Origin: an uncultured Bacilli bacterium
GTDB taxonomy: Bacteria > Bacillota_I > Bacilli_A > RF39 > UBA660
NCBI GenBank assembly: GCA_934163035.1
Contig: CAKPJX010000013.1
Coordinates: 1 to 36,697, forward strand
Length of the DNA stretch: 36,697 bases
Direction: 5' to 3'
The notes under the pieces are model-generated. The model did not search any database. It saw nothing but the letters and a program-made list of their open reading frames with translations, and was not told the DNA's origin. The translations under genes were made by a program, and so were the position numbers. Below are positions 21,545 to 31,118 of the stretch, one piece after another (position 1 is the stretch's first letter; each line of letters begins with the position of its first letter).

Positions 21545-24097
21545 ATGAGACGTAGTGAAGTAGATAGAACAAAATTAAGCCCTATGATGGTCCAATACAT
21601 GGAAATAAAAGATAATTATGAAGATTGCATTATCTTTTTTAGACTTGGAGACTTTTATGAGATGTTTTTTGATGATGCCATCCTAGCATCAAGAGTATTA
21701 GAATTAACTCTAACTGGAAAACAAGCCGGGCTTGAGGAAAAGGTTCCAATGTGTGGTGTTCCACACCATGCATATTCTTCATATGTTGATCAATTAATAG
21801 ATAAAGGTTACAAGGTAGCTATATGTGAACAACTAGAAGATCCAAAAGAAACTAAAGGAATGGTTAAAAGAGATGTCATACAAGTAATTACTAAAGGAAC
21901 TAGACTAGATGCCAATATTGACTCCAAAACCAACAACTATATCGCAAATATCTATGACTTTTCATACTGTTATGGAGTAAGCTATATTGATATCTCAACA
22001 GGAGAAGTCTATGCTTTATTAGTTGAAGGCGAAAAAGATAAAGTAATAAAAGAAATAACTAAGAATAATTTTAGAGAAGTAATTGTCAACGAATCAATAG
22101 ATAGAGAAATAATTTCCATTCTTAGAACCAATTATGATATGTTAGTAACAATCACTAAAGAAACACTAGATAATGAAGACTATAACTATATATATTCAGA
22201 TATAGAAGATTTAAAAATAGTAACTACCATTAAACATTTACTAAAATACATTATTGATGCTAAAAAAGGAGATCTACACCATCTTCAAAAATGTAAAATA
22301 ATAAAGCAAAAAGAATTTCTAGAATTTGATATAAACACAAAGAAAAATCTAGAATTAACAGAAACTATTAGAAATAGAGAAAGACAATTTAGCTTATTCT
22401 GGTTACTTGATAAAAATAAAACGGCCATGGGTTCAAGATTTTTAAAATATAACATTGAAAACCCTTTAACAAGTAAAGAACAACTAGAAAGAAGATATGA
22501 TTTTGTATCTAAACTTTCTACCGAATTCATTTTAAGAGACGATCTAATTAAAGAGCTTGATAATGTTTACGACCTAGAAAGACTATGTGGAAGAATAACC
22601 TATGGTAATTTAAATGCCAAAGATTTATTACAATTAAAAAATTCATTAAAAGTATTACCAAATATATCTAAAATATTAAAAGAGTTAAATTATGATAAAG
22701 AAATAATAGATTTTTCCGACCTATATCAACTCCTAGAAAATACCATTTTAGAAGATGCTCCATTCACATTACATGAAGGCCATTTAATTAAACCAGGTTA
22801 TAATAAAGAACTTGATGAACTAAAAGAAATTAGTAGTGGTTCAAAAGACTTTATACTAGAGTTAGAACAAGATGAAAGAAAAAGAACTGGTATCAAAAAT
22901 TTAAGAGTAGGCTTTAATAAAATATTCGGTTACTATATAGAAATAAGTAAAGGCCAAATTCCTCTTATAAAAGAAGAATATGGTTATGAAAGACGTCAAA
23001 CCCTAGCTAATTGTGAAAGGTTTACAATGCCTGTATTAAAAGAAAAAGAGAGTATTATTTTGGGTGCTGAAGAAAAAATCATTAATCTTGAATATAAAAT
23101 ATTTATGGATATAAGAGAAGTAGTAAAAAGATATATAAAGAATCTGCAACTAACAGCTAAAATAATTAGTGAAGTAGATATGCTTCAAGCATTTTCAATC
23201 GTTAGTGACAGTAATAAATATGTAAGACCGGTCTTAACTACTGAAAGAGTAGTAAAAATGATCAACTGCCGTCATCCAGTAGTAGAAAAAGTTATGAAGA
23301 ATAAATATATAGCTAATGATATAATAATGGATAAGAATTCTAATATTTTATTAATTACTGGTCCAAATATGGCTGGTAAATCAACTTACATGCGACAATG
23401 TGCTATTACAGTAATAATGGCTCAAATAGGTTGTTTCGTCCCTTGTGAAAGCTGTTCAATGCCAATTTTTGATAAAATCTTCACAAGAATTGGAGCCAGT
23501 GATGACTTAGTAAGTGGTGAATCTACTTTTATGGTTGAAATGAAAGAAGCTAACTATGCAATAAGCGAAGCTACTGAAAATAGTCTTATCCTTTTTGACG
23601 AGTTAGGAAGAGGAACTGCAACTTATGATGGAATGAGTCTAGCTCAAGCAATACTAGAATATATTCATGATAATATTAAAGCTAAAACAATGTTTTCAAC
23701 TCACTATCATGAATTAACTGTCTTAGAAAAAGACTTAAAAGAATTACGAAATGTTCACGTTTCAGCCGTTGAAGAAAATGGTAAAATAACATTCCTCCAT
23801 AAAGTTAAAAATGGTGCAGTAGATAAAAGTTATGGTATACATGTAGCATCTCTTGCTAAGCTACCAAAATCCCTAATAGATAGAGCAACAGAGATCCTAA
23901 ACATATATGAAAAGAAAAATATAAAGAAAGAAACATTTACTCAAACATCACTCTTTGAACTAACAGAAGAGGAGACAAAAACAAAAACTAATGAAATAGA
24001 GGAAGCCGTAAAAAATATTAATCCACTCGAAATGAGTCCAATGGAAGCTATGAATTTTCTCTACGAATTAAATAAAAAAGCTAAGAAAAGAGACTAA
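21545..24097 (+). CDS. mutS: DNA mismatch repair protein MutS
   Basis: 850 aa, normal for bacterial MutS. The N-terminal mismatch-recognition motif is FFRLGDFYEMFFDD with Phe37-x-Glu39, which stacks on the mismatch; the ATPase has Walker A GPNMAGKST (from residue 606), signature region DDLVSGESTFMVEMKEA, Walker B LILFDELGRGTATYDG and STHYHEL. The C-terminal end (NPLEMSPMEAMNFLYELNKK) carries the dimerisation tail. ATG 21545 follows TAGTGGTG; two in-frame GTG codons just upstream are less likely. mutL, the usual next gene, is not here: nusB follows 54 nt later. Confidence 0.96.
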   Translation: MRRSEVDRTKLSPMMVQYMEIKDNYEDCIIFFRLGDFYEMFFDDAILASRVLELTLTGKQAGLEEKVPMCGVPHHAYSSYVDQLIDKGYKVAICEQLEDPKETKGMVKRDVIQVITKGTRLDANIDSKTNNYIANIYDFSYCYGVSYIDISTGEVYALLVEGEKDKVIKEITKNNFREVIVNESIDREIISILRTNYDMLVTITKETLDNEDYNYIYSDIEDLKIVTTIKHLLKYIIDAKKGDLHHLQKCKIIKQKEFLEFDINTKKNLELTETIRNRERQFSLFWLLDKNKTAMGSRFLKYNIENPLTSKEQLERRYDFVSKLSTEFILRDDLIKELDNVYDLERLCGRITYGNLNAKDLLQLKNSLKVLPNISKILKELNYDKEIIDFSDLYQLLENTILEDAPFTLHEGHLIKPGYNKELDELKEISSGSKDFILELEQDERKRTGIKNLRVGFNKIFGYYIEISKGQIPLIKEEYGYERRQTLANCERFTMPVLKEKESIILGAEEKIINLEYKIFMDIREVVKRYIKNLQLTAKIISEVDMLQAFSIVSDSNKYVRPVLTTERVVKMINCRHPVVEKVMKNKYIANDIIMDKNSNILLITGPNMAGKSTYMRQCAITVIMAQIGCFVPCESCSMPIFDKIFTRIGASDDLVSGESTFMVEMKEANYAISEATENSLILFDELGRGTATYDGMSLAQAILEYIHDNIKAKTMFSTHYHELTVLEKDLKELRNVHVSAVEENGKITFLHKVKNGAVDKSYGIHVASLAKLPKSLIDRATEILNIYEKKNIKKETFTQTSLFELTEEETKTKTNEIEEAVKNINPLEMSPMEAMNFLYELNKKAKKRD

Positions 24098-24151
24098 AAT
24101 AAATTAATGACAATATAACCTATATTATGATAAAATTAGGATGGTGATAAA

Positions 24152-24553
24152 ATGAGAAATAGAAGTGAACTAAGAGATATAATAATTAAAGTAATATATC
24201 AAGTTAGTATTTTAGAAGAAGCAAACTTAGAATATGATATTGATAAATTAATTTTAGAACAAACAGAAATTCAAAATGATTTTGTAAATACTTCAGTAAA
24301 GAAAATATTGCAAAATAAAAAACAGATAGAAACATTAGCCAATAAATATCTAAATAATTGGACAATTGATCGTCTTAGTAAAGTAGATCAAGCTATCTTA
24401 TCTTTAGGAATTTATGAGTTAAAATATAGTGACACTCCAAGCATTGTTGCGATAAATGAAGCAATAGAATTAGCTAAAAAATATTCTGATGAATCAGTTA
24501 TAAAAATGATCAATGGTGTCCTAGATAAAATTTATCATGATGAAGAAAACTAA
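24152..24553 (+). CDS. nusB: transcription antitermination factor NusB
   Basis: 133 aa, all-helical. RSELRDIIIKVIYQ at the N-terminus, NWTIDRLSKVDQAILSLGIYEL (about 69-90) and IAINEAIELAKKYSDE...INGVLDKI match the NusB fold and its conserved C-terminal half. With NusE (S10) it binds boxA RNA in rRNA operons and supports antitermination. RBS GGATGGTG precedes ATG 24152. It is followed 16 nt later by xseA, so nusB-xseA-xseB form one operon. Confidence 0.92.
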   Translation: MRNRSELRDIIIKVIYQVSILEEANLEYDIDKLILEQTEIQNDFVNTSVKKILQNKKQIETLANKYLNNWTIDRLSKVDQAILSLGIYELKYSDTPSIVAINEAIELAKKYSDESVIKMINGVLDKIYHDEEN

Positions 24554-24569
24554 TTGGAGATAAATATAT

Positions 24570-25823
24570 ATGAATGAAAAATATATAACCGTTACTCAAT
24601 TAACAAGATATATAAAATATAAAATAGATAATGATACTAATTTAAATGAGGTCTTTTTAAAAGGAGAAATTTCTAATTTTAAGGCTCATAGTAGAGGTCA
24701 TTTCTATTTCACAATAAAAGATGAAAACAGTAGAATTAATGCCATAATGTTCTCATCAGCAACTAAAAAAGTAAAATTCACGCCTCAAGATGGAATGAAA
24801 GTCTTAGTAACAGGTAAAATAAGTGTCTTTGAAGCTAATGGTGGTTACCAAATTTATGTTAATGATATGTTAGAAGATGGTATTGGTAATTTGTATATTG
24901 CTTATGAACAACTAAAAAAGAAATTGGAATTAGAAGGACTATTTAATAAAGAATATAAAAAAGCTATTCCCAAGATTCCAACTAGAATTGGTGTTATAAC
25001 AGCTCCAACAGGAGCAGCTATAAAAGATATCATTTCAACCATAAAAAGGCGTTGGCCACTAGTTGAAGTATATCTTTTCCCAGCTCTAGTACAAGGAGCA
25101 GCCGCTAAAGAAGATATTGCTAGACAAATAGAAAACGCTAAAGACTATAACCTCGATACTTTGATAGTAGGAAGAGGTGGAGGATCTATCGAAGACTTAT
25201 GGGCATTTAATGAAGAAATAGTAGCTCGTGCTATCTTTAATTGTAATATCCCAGTAATTAGTGCTGTTGGCCATGAAATAGATTTTACTATAGCCGATTT
25301 TGTAGCCGATTTAAGAGCTCCAACTCCAACAGGAGCGGCAGAACTAGCCGTACCACAAATAGCTGATGTTAAAAACTACTTAAATCAATTAAAAATTCGT
25401 ATAAGTAAAACTATGCAACACAAACTAAATATTGAAAAACAAAGGCTTTTAGAAATAACAGATAGATATATTTTTAAAAACCCAATTAATATTTATCAAG
25501 TAAAAGAACAACAATTTGATAATTTAATAGATAGACTAAAGTATAGTGCTACATCACTATTAAATATTAAAGAAAAAAAATTAATTAATATTAAAAATTC
25601 ATATGTTCTTACTAAACCATTTAGTATAATAGATAATAAATCTAATAAGTATTTACAAATAATATCAAAACTTGAAACATTAAGTCCACTGGAAACAATA
25701 AAAAGAGGATATACTATTACTAAAAAAGATAACAAAGTAATAACTAGTGTTAATCAAGTAAAGAAAAAAGATCAATTAGACTTATCATTAACTGATGGTA
25801 ACATTAAAGTAGAAGTATTATAA
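24570..25823 (+). CDS. xseA: exodeoxyribonuclease VII large subunit
   Basis: 417 aa, normal length. An N-terminal OB fold (about 18-100) holds VFLKGEISNFKAHSRGHFYF and IMFSSATKKVKF; the catalytic core has IGVITAPTGAAIKDI (about 142-156), VGRGGGSIEDLWAFNEE (about 200-216), SAVGHEIDFTIADFVADLRA and PTPTGAAELAVP; a long helical coiled-coil region follows, which binds the small subunit. The enzyme degrades single-stranded DNA from both ends in repair. ATG 24570 follows TTGGAGAT. Next gene is xseB, 11 nt later. Confidence 0.95.
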   Translation: MNEKYITVTQLTRYIKYKIDNDTNLNEVFLKGEISNFKAHSRGHFYFTIKDENSRINAIMFSSATKKVKFTPQDGMKVLVTGKISVFEANGGYQIYVNDMLEDGIGNLYIAYEQLKKKLELEGLFNKEYKKAIPKIPTRIGVITAPTGAAIKDIISTIKRRWPLVEVYLFPALVQGAAAKEDIARQIENAKDYNLDTLIVGRGGGSIEDLWAFNEEIVARAIFNCNIPVISAVGHEIDFTIADFVADLRAPTPTGAAELAVPQIADVKNYLNQLKIRISKTMQHKLNIEKQRLLEITDRYIFKNPINIYQVKEQQFDNLIDRLKYSATSLLNIKEKKLINIKNSYVLTKPFSIIDNKSNKYLQIISKLETLSPLETIKRGYTITKKDNKVITSVNQVKKKDQLDLSLTDGNIKVEVL

Positions 25824-25834
25824 AGGAGGTAACT

Positions 25835-26062
25835 ATGGCTGCTAAAAAAGAATTAAATTTTGAAGAAAGTTTAAAAAAATTAGAAGAAATTGTAAAAAAA
25901 TTAGAAAGTGGAGAAGTTCCATTAGATGATGCCATAAAAGAATTTAATGAAGCAATGACACTTGCTAAAAATTGTGATCAAAAATTAAAAAATGCTGAAG
26001 AAGCGATTACTAAAATAGTAAATGCTGATGGAAGTATAGAAGACTTTAAAGTAGAAGAGTAA
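25835..26062 (+). CDS. xseB: exodeoxyribonuclease VII small subunit
   Basis: 75 aa helical hairpin: NFEESLKKLEEIVKKLESGE, VPLDDAIKEFNEAM and CDQKLKNAEEAITKI are the family signature. It binds the coiled coil of XseA to form active exonuclease VII. AAAGGAGGT stands directly before ATG 25835. A terminator overlaps the stop, ending the nusB-xseA-xseB operon. Confidence 0.95.
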   Translation: MAAKKELNFEESLKKLEEIVKKLESGEVPLDDAIKEFNEAMTLAKNCDQKLKNAEEAITKIVNADGSIEDFKVEE

Positions 26063-26076
26063 ATAAACTCTTTTTT
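26056..26076 (+). terminator. terminator of nusB-xseA-xseB
   Basis: AGAGT (26056-26060) and ACTCT (26067-26071), followed by a run of six T; the stop codon is in the stem-loop. Confidence 0.7.
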
Positions 26077-26232
26077 ATTTATAAATTTTTTAAAATTTAA
26101 TATCTAAAAACAGGTAATTACATATAAACCTTTACATATAATGATATTTAAAAATTGGTAAAAATTTATAGAAATAATTAGCCATATATAGTTAACAATA
26201 TTAATGTAGTAAGTTTTTAAAGAGGTGATTTT

Positions 26233-27213
26233 ATGAAATTTAAAAACAAACTACTAATTAGTTTTTTTACTCTTCTTCTTATTATTCCCTTAAATATCTT
26301 TGCTTATTCAAATTATGTAATTGTAGGTGGAGAAACTATTGGTATTGAAGTTAATTCAAAAGGAGTTCTAGTTGTTGGTTTCTATAAAATTGATAATTCT
26401 TTTATAGCCAAAGATGCTGGATTTGCAATTGGAGACGTTATTACAAAAGTAAATGGTAAAACAGTAGAAGATATTAATTCCATGGTATCAGAAGTTGAAA
26501 AATCAAATAAAAAAGCAACTTTTACCATCATGAGAAATAATAGTACTAAAGAAATAAACTTAAATTTATCAGAAGATGAAAATAACGTTTTAAAAACAGG
26601 TCTTTATGTAAAAGATAAAATAAATGGTGTAGGAACACTTACATATATTGATCCTGAAAGTAGAATATTCGGTGCACTAGGTCATGAAATAATTGAATCA
26701 ACAACAGCCTCAAAATTCGAAATTAAAGATGGGAAAATTTATGATGCCAAAGTATCAAACATAGTAAAAAGTAGAGATGGAAGAGCTGGCGAAAAAAATG
26801 CCAATTATAATAGAAATATTATTAAAGGTATAATAGAAGAAAATGAAATATCAGGAATATTTGGAAAATACAATTATGATATTAATACAGATAATAAATT
26901 AGAAGTTGGAAAAAGTTCAAATGTTAAAACAGGAGAAGCAAAAATACGAACTGTAATTGAAGATGATAAAGTAGAAGAATTTACAATTAATATTTTAAAA
27001 TTAGATGAATACAGTAAAACTAAAAACATATTATTTGAAATTACTGATAACAGGTTATTAGATAAAACAGGTGGTATCATCCAGGGAATGAGTGGTTCAC
27101 CTATAATTCAGGATAACAGAATTATTGGAGCTGTCAATTATGTTATAGTTAATTCAACATCAAGAGGATATGGTATTTTCATAACTACAATGTTAGAAGA
27201 AGGTGAAAAATAA
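26233..27213 (+). CDS. spoIVB: SpoIVB signalling serine peptidase (S55)
   Basis: 326 aa. Residues 5-24 are a hydrophobic signal/anchor; 30-115 a PDZ domain (GVLVVGFYKID, AGFAIGDVITKVNGK); 120-326 the S55 peptidase with FGALGHEI (His151), EITDNRLLDKTGG (Asp272) and GMSGSP (Ser288) as the likely catalytic triad. In Bacillus SpoIVB is made in the forespore, exported to the space between the two membranes and triggers SpoIVFB, which then activates pro-sigma-K. It is shorter than the Bacillus protein (about 425 aa), mostly at the N-terminus. AGAGGTGA precedes ATG 26233. spo0A, the usual next gene, is not here. Confidence 0.92.
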   Translation: MKFKNKLLISFFTLLLIIPLNIFAYSNYVIVGGETIGIEVNSKGVLVVGFYKIDNSFIAKDAGFAIGDVITKVNGKTVEDINSMVSEVEKSNKKATFTIMRNNSTKEINLNLSEDENNVLKTGLYVKDKINGVGTLTYIDPESRIFGALGHEIIESTTASKFEIKDGKIYDAKVSNIVKSRDGRAGEKNANYNRNIIKGIIEENEISGIFGKYNYDINTDNKLEVGKSSNVKTGEAKIRTVIEDDKVEEFTINILKLDEYSKTKNILFEITDNRLLDKTGGIIQGMSGSPIIQDNRIIGAVNYVIVNSTSRGYGIFITTMLEEGEK

Positions 27214-27232
27214 AAGGCTTTAAGCCTTTTTT
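27212..27232 (+). terminator. terminator of spoIVB
   Basis: AAAAGGC (27212-27218) and GCCTTTT (27224-27230), loop TTTAA, followed by TT. It overlaps the stop codon. Confidence 0.75.
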
Positions 27233-27276
27233 GTATATAATTTAATATTTTACTAATACTAATACTGGTGATTATA

Positions 27277-27981
27277 ATGGAATATATAGAAGTTATATTA
27301 AAAAGCCTTTTCTCAATAGTAGTATTATTCTTTGTAACAAAAATAGTTGGTAAAAAGCAAGTATCAGAACTTAGTTTATTTGACTACATTATTGGTATAT
27401 CAATAGGAAACTTTGCTGCTGAAATAATTTTAGATAATCTAAATGAATATTTTCAAGGTCTAATAGCTATGGCAACCTTTGGTGTAAGTGCTTTTTTAGT
27501 ATCATATCTTTCAATGAAAAATATTAACCTAAGAAGATATATATTTGGAGTACCAACTGTAATTATTCAAGATGGAAAAATACTAATGAATTCTATGAAA
27601 AAAGTAAAAATTGATATAAACGATCTCCTAGAACAAGCTAGAATATCAGGCTATTTCGATATTGGAGAAATATCATATGCTATTATGGAAGCTAATGGTA
27701 AAATAAGTTTCTTAGAAAAAGACAAATATAAAAAGCCTACTAAAAATGATTTATCATTAAAGCCTGTAAAAGACTCATTAACCTCAAACGTAATTATTGA
27801 TACAAAACTCATGAAAGAAAATATCAAAAATACTGATAAATCCCTAGAATGGTTCATAAAACAACTAAAAATTAAAGGTTATAATTCATATGAAAATATC
27901 TTACTAGCAACCTATAAAGATAATACTTTAACAATATATAATAAAAATGAAAATATAAAAACAAAAGATGTTTTAGAGTAG
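27277..27981 (+). CDS. DUF421 (YetF-type) membrane protein
   Basis: 234 aa. Three N-terminal membrane helices (about 4-20, 36-52, 57-77) with the typical VGKKQVSELSLFDYIIGISI and GNFAAEIIL segments, then a cytosolic domain with RRYIFGVPTVIIQDGKI, LLEQARISGYFDI and MEANGKISFLEK, the YetF pattern. YetF-family proteins are found in Bacillota spore and vegetative membranes; the molecular role is not firmly established. ATG 27277 is preferred, preceded by TGGTGA, over an in-frame GTG at 27268. It sits between spoIVB and spoIIGA, which hints at a sporulation role. Confidence 0.85.
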   Translation: MEYIEVILKSLFSIVVLFFVTKIVGKKQVSELSLFDYIIGISIGNFAAEIILDNLNEYFQGLIAMATFGVSAFLVSYLSMKNINLRRYIFGVPTVIIQDGKILMNSMKKVKIDINDLLEQARISGYFDIGEISYAIMEANGKISFLEKDKYKKPTKNDLSLKPVKDSLTSNVIIDTKLMKENIKNTDKSLEWFIKQLKIKGYNSYENILLATYKDNTLTIYNKNENIKTKDVLE

Positions 27982-28033
27982 CTAAAATTAATAATTTATG
28001 ATACAATACTAATATAATTGGAGGATATGTAGT

Positions 28034-28348
28034 ATGTATATAGATTTAATAGTTTTAATTATTTTAATATTAGTAGTTATTATGTTTTTTAAAAGATTTT
28101 CATCATTTGTCTTTTTAATGGCCATTATTGATATATTCCTAAGAATAGTAACCTTTATTAAAAATAATATTGGTCTTCCTGATATTAGAAATATTATTAA
28201 TAAATACTTACCTGAAAATATATTTTCTATTATAGATAAATATTCATCAGGAACAATAAATCTCATCTTTAAATGGGCTTTTGTAATTATAATGATAATC
28301 TTCTTATCCTATATAATTAAAATATTTATTCATAAGAAAAAAATTTAA
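28034..28348 (+). CDS. small membrane protein, 104 aa
   Basis: Two or three membrane helices: about 3-18 and 22-41 at the N-terminus and 80-98 near the end, followed by KIFIHKKKI, so the C-terminus is probably cytosolic. The region between (NNIGLPDIRNIINKYLPENI) is amphipathic. No family is recognised. TTGGAGG precedes ATG 28034; a possible -10 box is at 28003-28008 or 28012-28017. A terminator follows 11 nt after the stop, before spoIIGA. Confidence 0.65.
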   Translation: MYIDLIVLIILILVVIMFFKRFSSFVFLMAIIDIFLRIVTFIKNNIGLPDIRNIINKYLPENIFSIIDKYSSGTINLIFKWAFVIIMIIFLSYIIKIFIHKKKI

Positions 28349-28359
28349 ACTAGTACCGT

Positions 28360-28384
28360 AAAACGACAGATAAGTCGTTTTTTT
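28360..28384 (+). terminator. terminator between the small membrane gene and spoIIGA
   Basis: AAAACGAC (28360-28367) pairs with GTCGTTTT (28374-28381), followed by TTT. Confidence 0.8.
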
Positions 28385-28410
28385 AATTGTATATTAAAAT
28401 AGGTGATACA

Positions 28411-29181
28411 GTGAAAGTATATTTAGACTTAGTATTTATTCTTAATTTTTTTATTGACTACCTAATCCTCTTCGCAACCAAAAAAATACTTAAAAATAAA
28501 ACATCAATAAAAAGATTATTACTTGGAAGCTTAGTAGCATCAACATCTATATTTTTACTTTTTTTTAATTTAGACTCCCTAGAATTATTTTTATTTAAAG
28601 TAGTAATTAGTATTTTAATAATATATACAACTTTTGGTAAAAGAGGCTTTTTAAAAAATATTAGTTACTTCTATTTAATAAGCATTTTTCTAGGAGGAAG
28701 TCTTTATTTATTAAATATTAGCTTTTCGTATAATAGTAAAGGCATATTATTTATAAATAATGGCTTGCATTTAAACTTTATAGTATCTATTATAGCTATA
28801 CCAATAATTATAATTAGCTATGTCAAGGAGAACAAAAGTTATAAAAATACTTATTCAAACATTTTAAATGTAAAACTAACTATAAATAAAAAAACATATA
28901 TTATGAAAGGAATGATAGATACTGGAAATCACTTAACTGATCCATATAAAAAAAGATCCGTTATACTTATTAATAAAGGTTTTAACATTAAAAAAGAAAA
29001 ATGTATATATGTTCCATACAAAGCTCTAAATACTAATGGGCTTATAAAATGCTATATCCCTGACAAGTTTGAAGTAAATAATAAAATTTATAATAATTAC
29101 TTAATTGGTATCAGTAAAGAAAAATTTGAATTATCTGATATAGACTGTATCTTGCCAAATAAATTAAAGGAGGAACTATGA
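28411..29181 (+). CDS. spoIIGA: SpoIIGA, pro-sigma-E processing protease
   Basis: 256 aa. The N-terminal half is membrane-embedded with about five helices (MKVYLDLVFILNFFIDYLIL is the usual start); the C-terminal half is an aspartic-protease domain with GMIDTGNHLTDPYKKRSVIL (Asp170 of D-T-G-N) and YVPYKALNTNGLI. In sporulation it cleaves the propeptide from pro-sigma-E in the mother cell, in answer to SpoIIR. The start is GTG 28411, four nt after AGGTGA; this gives the same N-terminus as known SpoIIGA proteins. Its stop overlaps the ATG of sigE by 4 nt (ATGA). Confidence 0.93.
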   Translation: MKVYLDLVFILNFFIDYLILFATKKILKNKTSIKRLLLGSLVASTSIFLLFFNLDSLELFLFKVVISILIIYTTFGKRGFLKNISYFYLISIFLGGSLYLLNISFSYNSKGILFINNGLHLNFIVSIIAIPIIIISYVKENKSYKNTYSNILNVKLTINKKTYIMKGMIDTGNHLTDPYKKRSVILINKGFNIKKEKCIYVPYKALNTNGLIKCYIPDKFEVNNKIYNNYLIGISKEKFELSDIDCILPNKLKEEL

Positions 29182-29870
29182 AAAAAATAATAGAGTTTTT
29201 AAAAAATTTATTTTACAAAGCTAAAAGTATATTCTATGTAGGCGCAACAGATATGCTTCCAGAACCATTATCAAGGGAAATGGAAGAATATTATGTACAA
29301 CTTAAAAATGATGGTGATTTAAAGGCTAAAGATATTTTAATTGAACATAATTTAAGACTTGTTGTTTTTCTTGCTAAAAAATATGAAAATACCGGAATTG
29401 ATTTAGAAGATTTAGTAAGTATTGGAACCATTGGTTTAATTAAAGGAATAAATACCTTTAGTTCTGATAAAAATATCAAATTAGCAACATACGCATCCAG
29501 ATGTATAGATAATGAGATACTCATGTACTTAAGAAAAAATAAAAAGATTAAAACAGAGGTTAGTATTGATGCCTCCTTATCATTTGATGGTGAAGGAAAT
29601 GAACTACATCTTGAAGATGTTTTAGGAACTGATGCTGATATTGTAACAAAAGAAATAGAACAAGAAGATGATAGGAAGTTAATGATTAATGAAGTATTAC
29701 ATTTAAAACCGCGAGATAGAGATATCATGATCTTAAGATATGGTCTATTAGGACATAAAGAATTAACTCAAAAAGAAGTAGCCGAAAAGTTAGGTATTTC
29801 TCAGTCTTATATATCAAGAATTGAAAAAAAAGTTATAAAAAGACTTAAGACAATAGTAAGTTATAATTAA
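29178..29870 (+). CDS. sigE: sporulation sigma factor E (pro-form)
   Basis: 230 aa. The first about 20 residues (MKKIIEFLKNLFYKAKSIFY) are a basic amphipathic pro-sequence like that removed by SpoIIGA. Region 2 holds NLRLVVFLAKKYENTGIDLE, DLVSIGTIGLIKGINTF and KLATYASRCIDNEILMYLRK; regions 3-4 hold EVSIDASLSFDGEGNEL, LGTDADI and ELTQKEVAEKLGISQSYIS as the -35-binding helix-turn-helix. It directs early mother-cell genes. Translationally coupled to spoIIGA. sigG, the usual next gene, is absent. Confidence 0.95.
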   Translation: MKKIIEFLKNLFYKAKSIFYVGATDMLPEPLSREMEEYYVQLKNDGDLKAKDILIEHNLRLVVFLAKKYENTGIDLEDLVSIGTIGLIKGINTFSSDKNIKLATYASRCIDNEILMYLRKNKKIKTEVSIDASLSFDGEGNELHLEDVLGTDADIVTKEIEQEDDRKLMINEVLHLKPRDRDIMILRYGLLGHKELTQKEVAEKLGISQSYISRIEKKVIKRLKTIVSYN

Positions 29871-29995
29871 TTAGTATAAATCAAACTTATATATAATATA
29901 AAAAATAAGAATTGGATATTTTAATAGTTTGCTGTTACTATAAATTTGAAAAGAAGTTAGGCCTAAAAATATTTCTTTTTAGAAAGAGGATTTGT

Positions 29996-31090
29996 TTGAA
30001 TTTAACTAAAATAGTTTTAACAGGAGGACCCTGTGCCGGAAAAACAAAAGTATTTGAGGCACTAAAGAAACACATAAGCCAAAAAGGTATAAAATTGATA
30101 GCTGTTGCCGAAACAGCAACTGAATTGATCAACGGTGGGGTAAGACCATATGAAGCTAAAAAAATAATGGATTTTCAAGATATAGTATATAGCTTGCAAA
30201 AATGTAAAGAGGATATGGCTCAAAAAGCTTTAGGAATAAACAAAGGTGAAGAAAGATGTGTAATACTATTTGATAGGGCAATAATTGATAATAAAGCTTA
30301 CCTACCAAGGCAAGAAGATTTTGACTACCTACTAACAAAATATGGTAATAGTGAAATTAACTTATTAGATAGTTATGACTATGTAATCAATTTATTTTCT
30401 CTAGCAGCCTGTGAGGAAGGTTCATATGATCTAGCATCAAATGAGGCTCGCTTTGAAAATTTAGAAGAAGCAAAAGATCTAGATCAAAAAACAATAGAAG
30501 CTTGGATAGGGCACAAGAATATTAAAGTATTTAACAGTTTTCCAACTTTAGAAGAAAAAATAGATGCAGTAATAAGACACGTTGACAATATATTAAATGG
30601 AACTGTAACCAAAAATATTCAAACATATTACGTTGATACCTGTAATTCAGACTTATCAGTATATAATGACAACAACTCTAAAACTGTTAGCATAAAAGAC
30701 ATACATTTAAAAAATGATAAGAGCCCCGATTTAGATCTCATCATAACAGAGAGTACTTATAAGGGTAATAAATCATATCAATTCTCAGTAAAAAGAGAAA
30801 CTGATGATGCTATAGAAGATATATATCACAAGCAAATAACACTACAAAAACGTGCCGAGCTTTTAGCAACATTTGGTATAAAAGGTGTTTCTGAAAGGAT
30901 GGAACTAACCTTTGTAGAAAATAAACAGCCCTATAAAATTAACTTCTATAAAGATTTCACAACTCTAGAAGTGGAAGAAAATCTTCAGAATAAAAAATTA
31001 AAAATACCAGCTAATATAGTAGTTGACGGAAAGATTAAAGGAGCTAAAAAGAAGGAACTACAAAGTAAAATACTTGTAAAAAAATCATAA
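29996..31090 (+). CDS. P-loop NTPase (AAA_28-like) fused to a degenerate CYTH-like domain
   Basis: 364 aa from TTG 29996, which follows AGAGGA by 5 nt; an upstream TTG at 29912 has no RBS and no ATG is available. Residues 1-185 form an AAA_28-type kinase-like domain: Walker A TGGPCAGKT (9-17), VAETATELINGG, CVILFDRAIIDNKAYL (Walker B) and ARFENLEEAKDLDQKT. Residues about 205-335 resemble a CYTH (triphosphate tunnel) domain: DLIITESTYKGNKSYQFSVK, HKQITLQKRAELLATF, PYKINFYKDFTTLEVEE. The ExExK strand and the arginine cluster of active CYTH enzymes are not visible, so that domain may bind rather than cleave triphosphates. Followed 28 nt later by a LysR gene. Confidence 0.7.
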   Translation: MNLTKIVLTGGPCAGKTKVFEALKKHISQKGIKLIAVAETATELINGGVRPYEAKKIMDFQDIVYSLQKCKEDMAQKALGINKGEERCVILFDRAIIDNKAYLPRQEDFDYLLTKYGNSEINLLDSYDYVINLFSLAACEEGSYDLASNEARFENLEEAKDLDQKTIEAWIGHKNIKVFNSFPTLEEKIDAVIRHVDNILNGTVTKNIQTYYVDTCNSDLSVYNDNNSKTVSIKDIHLKNDKSPDLDLIITESTYKGNKSYQFSVKRETDDAIEDIYHKQITLQKRAELLATFGIKGVSERMELTFVENKQPYKINFYKDFTTLEVEENLQNKKLKIPANIVVDGKIKGAKKKELQSKILVKKS

Positions 31091-31118
31091 TATGTTATTA
31101 TATAAAAAAGGAGAAAGT

